DNA from: Moduliflexus sp964602655
Lineage (GTDB): Bacteria > Moduliflexota > Moduliflexia > Moduliflexales > Moduliflexaceae
Length of the DNA: 64,000 nt
NCBI GenBank assembly: GCA_964602655.1
Contig: CAZRSF010000029.1
Span: forward strand, 1 to 64,000
Direction: 5' to 3'
Shown: one piece after another, positions 43,785 through 52,324 of the stretch
How the letters are laid out: each line of letters opens with the position of its first letter
Position numbering within the stretch: the stretch's first letter is position 1
Made by a program: the position numbers and the translations under genes
The notes under the pieces: generated by a model
What the model was told of the DNA's origin: nothing
What the model saw: the letters and a program-made list of their open reading frames with translations, nothing else
Database searches by the model: none

Positions 43785-43817
43785 AGGTGTCAGACGCTTT
43801 GGAAGAGTCTGACACCT
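43785..43817. repeat. Palindrome AGGTGTCAGAC family
   Basis: AGGTGTCAGAC/GTCTGACACCT, 11-bp perfect arms around GCTTTGGAAGA. First of two hairpins between the permease genes. Confidence 0.65.
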
Positions 43818-43870
43818 TCTCCATAACCTTCTGTGTCATTATAAATAATGCTGTAGCATTGTAAGGTTAT

Positions 43871-43915
43871 GCAAAAAGCTGTCAAGCACGTTCGAAATGC
43901 CTGACAGCTTTTTGC
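43871..43915. repeat. Long hairpin just before the second permease gene
   Basis: GCAAAAAGCTGTCA/TGACAGCTTTTTGC, 14 bp perfect, with inner AGCACGTTCGAAATGCC also partly paired. It ends 9 bp before the start codon. The T-run makes it look like a terminator, which would uncouple the two permeases. Confidence 0.65.
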
Positions 43916-43924
43916 AAACACTCC

Positions 43925-44809
43925 ATGAAATATTCGCTTGCCGCTCATCTTGGAAAAGGGGTTGCCAAATTTATCGAATACGGGAAAAAATACGGCGTAG
44001 AATGGTGGATTCTCGTCTTCGGGGCGTTCATTATTGTCTCGATTCTGCTGATGGCGATTTTTGCCGAAAGCATTGCGCCATTCAGTCCGCACGATCAGGA
44101 CGCCGGCCCCCAGTTGACGCCGCCAAGCGAGCAGCATCCGTTCGGCACGGACAATTTGCAGCGCGATGTCTGGTCGCGCATCGTCTTCGGCTCGCAAACG
44201 ATCCTGAAAATTTCCGTCTTAGCGGCGATAGTATCATTTCTTATCGGTGTGCCGCTCGGCCTGATTTCAGGCTTTACTGGCGGAGCGACCGATAAAGTCC
44301 TGTCGCTCGTCATGGATTCGATCTACTCGTTTCCCGGTCTGATTCTTGCCATCGCGTTTGCTGCCATGCTCGGCCCCGGCGTGATTAACATTACGTTAGC
44401 GGTGGCGGTCGTCTATATTCCTACCTATTTCCGCTTAGTGCGCGGACAAACGCTGACCATCAAACAGGAATTATATGTCGAAGCGGCGCGGGCAATCGGC
44501 GCAAAAAAGGCCACGATCCTGGCCGAATACATCTTTCCGAACACGATTGCGACCATCGTGGTGGTCTTCACGCTGAACGTGGCGGATGCCATTATGATTG
44601 AGGCCGCGCTGACCTATCTTGGGCTTGGGCTGCCGCCGTCAATCGTGGATTGGGGCATGGATTTGTCAATGGGCAAGAAATATCTGCCATCCGGTCAATG
44701 GTGGCTGATTACGTTCCCCGGCGCGATGATCTCGCTGCTCGCGCTTGGCTTCACCATGCTCGGCGAAGGGCTGGCGGAAATCCTGAATCCGCGCTTGTTA
44801 GAGCATTAA
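43925..44809 (+). CDS. ABC transporter permease, DppC-like
   Basis: 294 residues, six membrane helices. FAESIAPFSPHDQDAGPQLTPPSEQHPFGTDNLQRDVWSR spreads over 45-85 and is the typical DppC/OppC periplasmic loop. The EAA loop is LYVEAARAIGAKKATILAEYIFPN near 187-210. It forms a heterodimer with the preceding permease. No Shine-Dalgarno is seen between the hairpin and ATG. Partner ATPases are absent from the next 1.3 kb and from the window. Confidence 0.93.
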   Translation: MKYSLAAHLGKGVAKFIEYGKKYGVEWWILVFGAFIIVSILLMAIFAESIAPFSPHDQDAGPQLTPPSEQHPFGTDNLQRDVWSRIVFGSQTILKISVLAAIVSFLIGVPLGLISGFTGGATDKVLSLVMDSIYSFPGLILAIAFAAMLGPGVINITLAVAVVYIPTYFRLVRGQTLTIKQELYVEAARAIGAKKATILAEYIFPNTIATIVVVFTLNVADAIMIEAALTYLGLGLPPSIVDWGMDLSMGKKYLPSGQWWLITFPGAMISLLALGFTMLGEGLAEILNPRLLEH

Positions 44810-45157
44810 GAGAGATTCCAAAAGATTGCGGAAAATTTTTATGGGCATCAAGCCGCCATATTGAGGATTCGCAGTTATTCTTCCTATCGGAATTGATGCC
44901 TCCAAACAGCCTCTGGATGTAGCTGTTCGACCAGATCGATATAGGGCGAGGACGAGGCGCTCGCCCCATCGTGTTCTTCCAACCGGTCTTGGAAGATTTG
45001 AGAAAATTCGGATTCTTCGAAGACTTTCTTCTTGCTTTTTTCATCCCCTTCCTTTGCATGGTGAGCGCTGGCGTTAATCTATGATGGACAACAGGGGGGA
45101 AATTGCCTGCAAACAGCCGAAAGATCAACCACGATACCGGGACTGGGCAGGGCGTTT
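44810..45157. other. Spacer after the transporter genes
   Basis: 348 bp without a gene. Contains a GGGCGAG/CTCGCCC stem at 44944-44966 and a weak inverted pair GGGCATCAA (44843) / TTGATGCCT (44893). No ATPase fragment seen. Confidence 0.45.
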
Positions 45158-46198
45158 ATGGTGGCAGGAATGAAAAAAATCAAACGAGGATTTATTTTGC
45201 CCAGCGCGGCGATTACGATCAAAGAGCGGCATGTCAAATATTATGAAACCCTTGAAAAAGCGCCGCAGGTTGGCGACGTGGTGTATGGTCAGATCAGCCG
45301 GATCGGCCAGCATTCGTCATTAGAAAACTCTTCAGGCCGCATTCATTCGATTCATAACGGCACACGCGCGATTTTCGTGTATGGCAACCGCTATGCGCCG
45401 GATTATTATGAGGGCGTGGTGCCGACAACGTTCAGCGAGGATGTGGATTTATTGGCGCGATCCGGCATGATCGGCATCGTGAAAAATAAAAACGCGCTGA
45501 TCAAAGACCCCACGCGCGTCAAAATTTTTGGTTATATCTGCCATGAAGATGGGCGGGTTTTGAATACGTGCGACTTTCCGCTGATTAAGGCGAATCATCT
45601 GACCAAAAAAACGCCACGCGCCCGCCTGATTCTGGTCTGCGGCACGTCCATGAACTCTGGCAAAAGCATGGCGGCAACGGCATGCTGCTGGGCGCTGAGC
45701 ACGATGGGACATGTGGTCAGGGCGTCAAAAGTGACGGGAACGGCCAGCCTGAAAGATATTTTGCGCATGAACGACGCCGGAGCCAGTCCGTATGCCGATT
45801 TCACGCATTTAGGCTATCCTTCGACCTATCTGCTTGAAGAGCGTGAGGTGTTGCATATTTTTCATCAATTGGATTTGAAATTCGCCAATAATCCCAAGAA
45901 TTACTGGGTCGTCGAAATTGCCGATGGCATCATTCAGCGGGAAACCGCAATGTTGCTGCGCTCGCCGGAAGTGATCTCGCGGATTCACAAGTTCATCTTT
46001 TGCGCTTCGGATGCGTTCGGCGCGATTGGTGGACTGCGCGTACTACAAGAAAAATTCAATATCGTGCCGGACGCGCTGTCCGGGATTTGCTCAAGCTCGC
46101 CGCTTTCGATGCGCGAACTCTCGGAATTCACTGATATTCCGGTCTTCAACAGCGGCGATCCGAACTTGAATCAATTGGCCGAAATTTTATTGAAATAA
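45158..46198 (+). CDS. P-loop NTPase of unrecognised family
   Basis: 346 residues. Residues 30-130 look like a small-barrel domain (VGDVVYGQISRIGQHSSLE; GMIGIVKNKNALI; FGYICHEDGRVLNTCDF). The C-terminal half is a P-loop domain: CGTSMNSGKS at 161-170, then KVTGTASLKDI and DAGASPYADFTHLGYPSTYL. The layout resembles dethiobiotin synthetase/MobB-type NTPases with a GT.MNSGK loop. The family is not one I can name. Placed 349 bp after the transporter genes. Start taken at ATG 45158; 45170 possible. Confidence 0.7.
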   Translation: MVAGMKKIKRGFILPSAAITIKERHVKYYETLEKAPQVGDVVYGQISRIGQHSSLENSSGRIHSIHNGTRAIFVYGNRYAPDYYEGVVPTTFSEDVDLLARSGMIGIVKNKNALIKDPTRVKIFGYICHEDGRVLNTCDFPLIKANHLTKKTPRARLILVCGTSMNSGKSMAATACCWALSTMGHVVRASKVTGTASLKDILRMNDAGASPYADFTHLGYPSTYLLEEREVLHIFHQLDLKFANNPKNYWVVEIADGIIQRETAMLLRSPEVISRIHKFIFCASDAFGAIGGLRVLQEKFNIVPDALSGICSSSPLSMRELSEFTDIPVFNSGDPNLNQLAEILLK

Positions 46199-46237
46199 CG
46201 GATTGTCATGCCAATTGTGGTAAAACGGGCACACCTC

Positions 46238-46270
46238 AGAACTCCGAAGCCTTCAAGACTTCGGAGTTCT
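46238..46270. repeat. Extragenic palindrome, AGAACTCCGA family, copy 2
   Basis: AGAACTCCGAAGCCTT/AAGACTTCGGAGTTCT, one mismatch. It contains the stop codon of the mechanosensitive channel gene (46253-46255). Same family as 3957-3993. Confidence 0.75.
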
Positions 46271-48814
46271 TATGTCGGGAATTTCAGCGTTTGAGTCGGG
46301 TGTTTGCGGCTGATGCAGATGCGCATTCAGCTTAGGAAAGGCAATCTGTTGATTCTTTTCTTTAAATACACGTTCGATCTCGAAACGGATATCTGTTTCT
46401 GTGGCAACGCCATAATCCAGCAATGTCCAGACCTGAAGCTTGAACATCAGCGCGTTGTCGCCAAAATCGGAAAACAGCACCATCGGCGCAGGATCAGTCA
46501 ATACGCGCGGATGTTTTTGGGCGATGTCGTATAACGTGTGTTCGATAAGTTTCGGGTCTGATCCGTAGGCGGCGCCGACCTGAATCGTCCGGCGCATCCG
46601 CATATCTCGGAACGTCCAGTTGGTGACTTGATGCGTGATAATTTCAGAATTGGGAAGAATAATGGCGGAATTATCAAACGTGCGAATCACCGTAGAACGG
46701 ACGTTAATCGTCTCCACCGTCCCCCAAACCCCATTGATTTCGAGCACATTGCCGATTTCGATGGGGCGTTCGAACAGCAGGATCAGCCCGCTGATAAAGT
46801 TGTTGAAAATGCTCTGCAAACCGAAGCCGATCCCAATGCCTAATGCGCCGAACGCCACCGTCAATGTGGTCGTATCAATGCCGATCACATTCAATCCGAC
46901 CATCACGCCGAAGAACCAGATACTATAGACGGAAAGCGTCGTGATTGAGGCTTGCACGCCTTTTTGAAGCCCGCTGCCGATAAAGATGCGATGCGTCAGC
47001 ATCCAGCGCCATATCCGCACCAGAAAACTGATGAGGATCAGGGCGATCCCCCCATAAACGAGACGTAAAATGCTGAACTTCATGCTCCCAAGCGGAACTG
47101 TGTAGGTGAGGATTTTGAGCAGATTCGTTTTGACGACCTCTTGTTCGCCCCAGGCAATCAATAATTGCGTGAAGACCAGCAGCGGCAGCAAAACCCAGGA
47201 CAGACGAAACACGAGCCATTCGATTTGATGCGATTTCCCCGATTGTTCAGCCGTGTCCATCGTTTTGACATGCTGCTCCCATTCTTGAATCACCGCAAAG
47301 AGAAGAAAACCCCAGAGCGACACCGCCGCCGTTCGCAGCCAACCGACATACCAGTACTGCGCTAACGCCGCATAGCCTGACAATTCCATCAGGATGCCGC
47401 CCGCGCTGATGAAATAGGCCAGTCCGACAAGTGCCGCGTCAAGCGTCTGCTGGCGTTTGGGAGAGGCGGTGAAATACGTATGCCCCGCAGGCAAATCAGA
47501 GATCAGTTTCGAAAATGTGAGCGTCCAGACCAATCCCCACGCCTCCAGAATGAACCGTTCGAGCAGAAACAGCAGGCTGGCGTGGCCGAACAGCAGGTAG
47601 AGCAGCTTATTGAATAGCGCAATCAACGGAATTGCGACGGTTAAACGGCGGACATGCGTCAGGCATCGCAGGAGGCGTTCATCATGCGCATCGCGGCTCC
47701 AAAAATTCAGAATATCACGCGCCCAGCGATTCAGCAACAGCAGCAGAATGGCTGTCAGCATGACATTCAACACGATGTTGATGGAGTCTTCCTGATGCAT
47801 GCGAGCGTACACACACAGAGAGAGACTGCCCCCTAACAACGGAAAGGAACGCTCTAACATTCGAAATAAGAGATTGCGACAGGGGTATTTTTCCAGGGTG
47901 ATTGTCAATGGAAGTTGCTTGAGAAAACGACGAAATTTGAACAGCATTGCTACAAACAACGTCAACACCAACGCAAGATTCATCAGGTTGAGGCCATACG
48001 CGGCAAAGAAATTCTGCAATACCTGAAGAAGCCCGCCGGACTGCTCGATAAAGTCGAACGGTTTTTTCAACAGGACAATGTCTTGCCGCAGTTGATCGGA
48101 ACTGAATAACGAGGCAATATCCGTATTGCGTTCCAACAGTTCTCGGCGCTTGCGCGTTTCAAGCAGGCTGGCGATACGTTCGGCCAAGGCGCGAAACTCC
48201 TCATGCGCGCCTTGTATGTTCGTCAGCAGTTCATTCTGGGCTTGTTGAAGCCTTTTGGCCGTGAGATGATTCTGTTCTAATAACACCGTAACCTGTTCCA
48301 GCATCTTGATAATGCCTACGGTTTGCGGGTCAGGCGAAGCCTTTGCTCGCGCAGCCGCTTGAATATCGTCTAATTGCCGCTGATTACGCGTATATTGTTC
48401 ATACAGAATGTCTCCGGCTTGTTGTGAGGATGCGATCGCGCTCTGCGTCTCTTGTATCTGTGATTCAAGCGTATCTAAGGTCGCGCGCGTTGCTTTTCGG
48501 ATGTGTTGCAGTTCGTCGGCAGTCATATTTTCCACCGCCAACAAATTATGATATGTGGAGAGTTGAATAGAATACGCGCGGATATCCGCATCCACATCGC
48601 GTCGTAATTGCTCGACACGCTGCCACTCGTTTTCCAATGCGGTCTTGCGTTCTTGTTCTGCCGCCAGCGTCCGCGCCAACGATGATTTCACATCCATGCT
48701 CTGCGCCGGGATTGGCGTCGGCGGCGCAGATTGCGCCGTCGCCGGAGATACGCCTCCAATGCGCGCAATGCAGCAGAAAATGATGGTGAAGACGATGAGA
48801 TGATGACGTGTCAT
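46253..48814 (-). CDS. MscK/MscS-like mechanosensitive channel
   Basis: 853 residues. Signal peptide (1-28, ending SPATAQS), then about 220 residues of periplasmic coiled coil (AAEQERKTALENEWQRVEQLRR). Around ten membrane helices follow from about 280. The MscS core at about 630-800 has the pore-lining helix AFGALGIGIGFGLQSIFNNF and the GLILLFERPIEIGNVLEI start of the beta domain. Such KefA-sized proteins release solutes under osmotic shock. The stop codon lies within a palindrome. Confidence 0.92.
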   Translation of the reverse strand: MTRHHLIVFTIIFCCIARIGGVSPATAQSAPPTPIPAQSMDVKSSLARTLAAEQERKTALENEWQRVEQLRRDVDADIRAYSIQLSTYHNLLAVENMTADELQHIRKATRATLDTLESQIQETQSAIASSQQAGDILYEQYTRNQRQLDDIQAAARAKASPDPQTVGIIKMLEQVTVLLEQNHLTAKRLQQAQNELLTNIQGAHEEFRALAERIASLLETRKRRELLERNTDIASLFSSDQLRQDIVLLKKPFDFIEQSGGLLQVLQNFFAAYGLNLMNLALVLTLFVAMLFKFRRFLKQLPLTITLEKYPCRNLLFRMLERSFPLLGGSLSLCVYARMHQEDSINIVLNVMLTAILLLLLNRWARDILNFWSRDAHDERLLRCLTHVRRLTVAIPLIALFNKLLYLLFGHASLLFLLERFILEAWGLVWTLTFSKLISDLPAGHTYFTASPKRQQTLDAALVGLAYFISAGGILMELSGYAALAQYWYVGWLRTAAVSLWGFLLFAVIQEWEQHVKTMDTAEQSGKSHQIEWLVFRLSWVLLPLLVFTQLLIAWGEQEVVKTNLLKILTYTVPLGSMKFSILRLVYGGIALILISFLVRIWRWMLTHRIFIGSGLQKGVQASITTLSVYSIWFFGVMVGLNVIGIDTTTLTVAFGALGIGIGFGLQSIFNNFISGLILLFERPIEIGNVLEINGVWGTVETINVRSTVIRTFDNSAIILPNSEIITHQVTNWTFRDMRMRRTIQVGAAYGSDPKLIEHTLYDIAQKHPRVLTDPAPMVLFSDFGDNALMFKLQVWTLLDYGVATETDIRFEIERVFKEKNQQIAFPKLNAHLHQPQTPDSNAEIPDIRTPKS

Positions 48815-48885
48815 ACCCGAAAACCTCCATCAAGAATCATGACCGCAAGGGAAGGAATGCGCCAGCGTTCCGATACTCGTCGCTG

Positions 48886-49740
48886 TTACCAGCGAATACC
48901 TCCGCGCCAGCCCGGTCGGTTTCCCATGCGACCGCGCAGCCTGTTGATGAGGGCGGCGTCGGGCGTAAAGGGATTGTCGGGCTTGTCCGGCATCGGCAGC
49001 GTGAGGCTTTGGGCGAACGGCGTGGGGCGGACATGGAGATTATAGCTGTGCGTCATCAGGTGTTCCAAATTGATGACGTCTTCGATATTGTACGCTAACA
49101 GGGTTTCTAAGGCGCGTTCATTTTTGAACCGCGTATATTCGTTCCAAAACAGCACAGCCATAAAGCCGTCCACATCTTCCAGCCCGTCGCGATGAATTCC
49201 GACTTGCTGCTCGCAACGCTTCAAGCCGCCGGAATATCCGAGCCGCTTGAGGATATAACGCAGGTCAATCTGCGCGTGGGGCAGCCTGATATCGAAGTAG
49301 CGTTCCAAAAACGGAATGTCGAAACACTTGCCGTTGTACGTCACGAGGAGTTTGTATTTTCGAATGTCGCGTTTGAATTCGTTGATATTCTGTCCGTGCA
49401 CGTAATAAAAAACGGACGCGCCGTCATATAAGGCAATCGAGGTGATATGATCCGCGTAGCTGCGCAAACCGGTGGTTTCGATGTCGAGATAGGCGACGGT
49501 CTCGCGAAATTCTCGAAACAGCCGCCAATGTTCTTGCGCGTCCAATCGTTCCGCGAAATAGAGCGGGTTCTGCTTCTCTAAATTCGAAAACGAATGCTCG
49601 ATTTCGCGCGCAATATCCGGCTTATTGGCCTGTGTTTCGTGGCGAAGCAGATGTTCCCATGATGTAATCCCCGACGACCAGAGTTGCTGTTCGCGCGTCA
49701 ATCCGACGCCCGACAGATGACAAAAAGTATTTTTCAGCAC
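48886..49740 (-). CDS. RNase H-fold 3'-5' exonuclease-like protein (YprB type)
   Basis: 284 residues. The core is a DnaQ-like RNase H fold: AYLDIETTGLRSYADHITSIAL near 83-105 carries the DxE pair, LLVTYNGKCFDIPFLERYF the second acidic site, and a terminal YNIEDVINLEHLM supplies the last Asp. This is the Pfam RNase_H_2 type, as in B. subtilis YprB. The N-terminal 80 residues are a small helical part (FCHLSGVGLTREQQLWSSG) like a helix-hairpin region. Divergent from the molybdenum enzyme gene. Confidence 0.87.
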   Translation of the reverse strand: MLKNTFCHLSGVGLTREQQLWSSGITSWEHLLRHETQANKPDIAREIEHSFSNLEKQNPLYFAERLDAQEHWRLFREFRETVAYLDIETTGLRSYADHITSIALYDGASVFYYVHGQNINEFKRDIRKYKLLVTYNGKCFDIPFLERYFDIRLPHAQIDLRYILKRLGYSGGLKRCEQQVGIHRDGLEDVDGFMAVLFWNEYTRFKNERALETLLAYNIEDVINLEHLMTHSYNLHVRPTPFAQSLTLPMPDKPDNPFTPDAALINRLRGRMGNRPGWRGGIRW

Positions 49741-49941
49741 GTGTTCGATTCCTTCCCAATCTGATGTCCTCGTTTATTTGCAATCTAAATCTTGACAGCA
49801 TCGTATTCGACGTAAAACGCAGCTTACATACGCCGCATTTGTCAAGAAAATAGCTCAGAGCGCCGAGAAATTTATGAATTTGGGCGTGTCGCCGTGAAGC
49901 GTTGACTGCAAACGCTTCACTTTCGCGCGCCTCTCCGATAT

Positions 49942-51906
49942 ATGAAAACTATTGTGACCGCCTGCGCCCGCGATTGCTACGACACCTGTTCGCTTGTCGC
50001 GACGCTGAACGACGCCGGGCAGATCGTTTCAACCAACGGCGATCCGAACCATCCGTTGACGCAGGGCTTCACCTGTCCGCGCGGCGTGAAAGACGGACAA
50101 CGCCTCACCACAAACCGCGTGACGCAGCCGTTTCTCCGGCGAGGGACTGAATTTGCGCCGACGGATTGGGACACGGCGCTGGACATTGTCGCCGTGCGCT
50201 TTGCCGAGATTATCGGAACGCATGGCGCGGAAGCGTTGCTCTATCTCGATTATGCCGGAAACGCCGGGCTGATTACCGAGACGTTTTCGCGCCGCCTCTG
50301 GTATGCGCTCGGCGCGACGCAGACGGATCATGCCGTGTGCAGCAAGGCCGGACATCGCGGCATCGGCCTGCATTACGGCAGGCGCTCCGGCGTCTTTCCG
50401 CATGAACTCCCCGACATGCCGCTGATCGTGTTCTGGGGCTTCAATGCCGCCGTCAGTTCGCCGCATCAATTTGCGTTAGCGCGGAAAGCGCGGCAGCAGC
50501 ATGGCGCGAAAATCGTCGTCATTGATCCGCGCAACAGCGAAACCGCGCAGCAGGCCGATCTGTGGCTGCAACCGCGCCCCGGCACGGATGTCGCGTTGGC
50601 GTATGGCGTTATGTCGCATCTGATTCGGCGGCAGGCGCTTGACGAGAATTTTTTGCGCGATTGGACGCTTGGCGTTGACGCATTACAAGCCGAAGCCGCG
50701 CAATGGACGCCGGAACGGGTCGAGCGCGTCACCGGTGTGTCGCCAGCGCAATTGGACGCGCTCGGCGATCTTTATCGTACATATCGCCCCGGCGCGACGC
50801 TGATCGGCATCGGCTTGCAAAAATGCGATTTCGGCGCGGATCAAGCGCGGGCGGTCTCGTTCATCCCTGCGCTGCTCGGCCAGCATCGCGGCTTTTATTA
50901 CACCAACGGCAGCGCATTTTATACGGATGACGACATCATTGCCGGAAAAACACTGACCGGTAAAGCTTCGCCGGTTGTGCCGCAGGTCGGATTAGCCGAG
51001 TTGTTAGCGCAGGGAACGTTTCGCGGGATGATGATTCAAGGGATGAATCCCGCCGTCACGCTGCCGAATCAACGCGCATTCCGCGCAGGGCTGCAACGCG
51101 ATGATCTGTTTGTCGTCGCGCATGACACGCATTGGACTGAGACCGCAAAATATGCCGATGTCGTCTTGCCTGCGCCGACCTATCTTGAAAAAGCGGATGT
51201 CGTCGTCCCCTGGTCGCATGACCGGATTCGTTTGTCGCCAGCGCTCGTCGCGCCCGTGACCGATAGCCGCGACGAAGTCTGGCTGATGCGCGAATTGGCG
51301 CGACGGCTGCCTGTCCAAGATGAATGGGTACGCGCCGATCCCTGGAATGTGCTTGAAGCGTCCTTTCAGGGGGCATTCGAAGACGGCAATTGGCACGATC
51401 TGATGGCGGGGAAACTGCTGACGCTCAAAAAACGACCGAACGCGGAATATGAAACGCCGTCGGGAAGAATCGAATTTGCGGCGTCGCAAGCCGCGCAATT
51501 CGGCGTCAACCCGCTGCCGATCCAGCATGAAATACGTGCGGCAGATGATGAATTCACGCTGCTGAACAGCGCCAGCGCCCGCTATACCAGTTCCCAGTTT
51601 CAGGAAGTGTACGGCGCGATTCCGGCCATCGTTCAGATCAATCCGGTGGACGCCGAACGACTTGGCATTCAGCAAGGGGAAACCGTGACGCTGATAAACG
51701 AGCGCGGCGAATTGCGCGTCTGCGCCGACGTAACCGATAACGTGCCATCCGGCGTGCTCTGGTCGCCCCGCCAACATGCCGATTTGGTCGGAAATCCGCA
51801 AAATATTTTAATGACCAGCGATCCGCAAACATTCGGCAGTGGGCCGAGATTCAATTCGACGCGAGTGAGAATTATCAAAAACCCCGGCGGGAAGGCTCCT
51901 CAGTAG
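49942..51906 (+). CDS. Molybdopterin-dependent oxidoreductase, DMSO-reductase family
   Basis: 654 residues. A 4Fe-4S site at C8, C12, C16 and C45 (CARDCYDTC ... CPRGVKDG) begins the large subunit. Mo-bis-MGD domains follow: the VCSKAGHRGIGLHYG region near 133-147, VIDPRNSETAQQADLWLQPRPGTD near 192-215, and a C-terminal barrel (VDAERLGIQQGETVTLINERGEL). No Tat signal is present, so it is probably cytoplasmic. No Fe-S or membrane subunit gene is adjacent. Substrate cannot be named; formate dehydrogenase- and thiosulfate reductase-like members share this layout. Confidence 0.85.
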   Translation: MKTIVTACARDCYDTCSLVATLNDAGQIVSTNGDPNHPLTQGFTCPRGVKDGQRLTTNRVTQPFLRRGTEFAPTDWDTALDIVAVRFAEIIGTHGAEALLYLDYAGNAGLITETFSRRLWYALGATQTDHAVCSKAGHRGIGLHYGRRSGVFPHELPDMPLIVFWGFNAAVSSPHQFALARKARQQHGAKIVVIDPRNSETAQQADLWLQPRPGTDVALAYGVMSHLIRRQALDENFLRDWTLGVDALQAEAAQWTPERVERVTGVSPAQLDALGDLYRTYRPGATLIGIGLQKCDFGADQARAVSFIPALLGQHRGFYYTNGSAFYTDDDIIAGKTLTGKASPVVPQVGLAELLAQGTFRGMMIQGMNPAVTLPNQRAFRAGLQRDDLFVVAHDTHWTETAKYADVVLPAPTYLEKADVVVPWSHDRIRLSPALVAPVTDSRDEVWLMRELARRLPVQDEWVRADPWNVLEASFQGAFEDGNWHDLMAGKLLTLKKRPNAEYETPSGRIEFAASQAAQFGVNPLPIQHEIRAADDEFTLLNSASARYTSSQFQEVYGAIPAIVQINPVDAERLGIQQGETVTLINERGELRVCADVTDNVPSGVLWSPRQHADLVGNPQNILMTSDPQTFGSGPRFNSTRVRIIKNPGGKAPQ

Positions 51907-52324
51907 CATGGCAGGGTATCATTGTCGATCACTTAAGGCAAGGCTGTTAATCGTGTATTATGAGGAGCGTCAGTGACAATGTTTCATGGGAACTCACTGG
52001 CAATGCAAACGCTATGAACAAAAAGAATCGGACATGTTAACCTCGTTGAAAAAGATGCGCATGGCGCGCATTGGTTCTTCAGATATTTTCTCGCCTTTCG
52101 TTGTCAACCGAACCGAGCAATCTGCGTCAGAAGAGAATATAACTTTTTCAGATTAAAGTTGACAGAAAAACCGCTGTTCCAAATATGATTTCGCCCTGTA
52201 TTCTCCTCTGATAAAGGCAAACTTATGTTGTTATCACAAGATGCGGGCGGGAGCAATGACATGCCTATTCCTGCCACATCGTTTCTGGTTTTATGAACGC
52301 CCAATATAGCCAAAAGAGAATCGT
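51907..52324. other. Leader region of the decarboxylase operon
   Basis: 418 bp, no gene. A candidate promoter, TTGACA (52159-52164), 19 bp, TATGAT (52184-52189), would give a leader of about 130 nt before the carboxyltransferase gene. I found no riboswitch motif that I could name in the leader. Confidence 0.45.
52159..52189 (+). promoter_or_regulatory. Possible promoter of the decarboxylase operon
   Basis: TTGACA and TATGAT separated by 19 bp, two longer than ideal. Confidence 0.4.

Noticed and set aside
52197..52324. A cyclic-di-GMP riboswitch in the decarboxylase leader (GGCAAAC near 52216)
   Set aside because: The GGCAAAC fragment is present but the GACGCAAAGCC and receptor parts of the GEMM motif are not.
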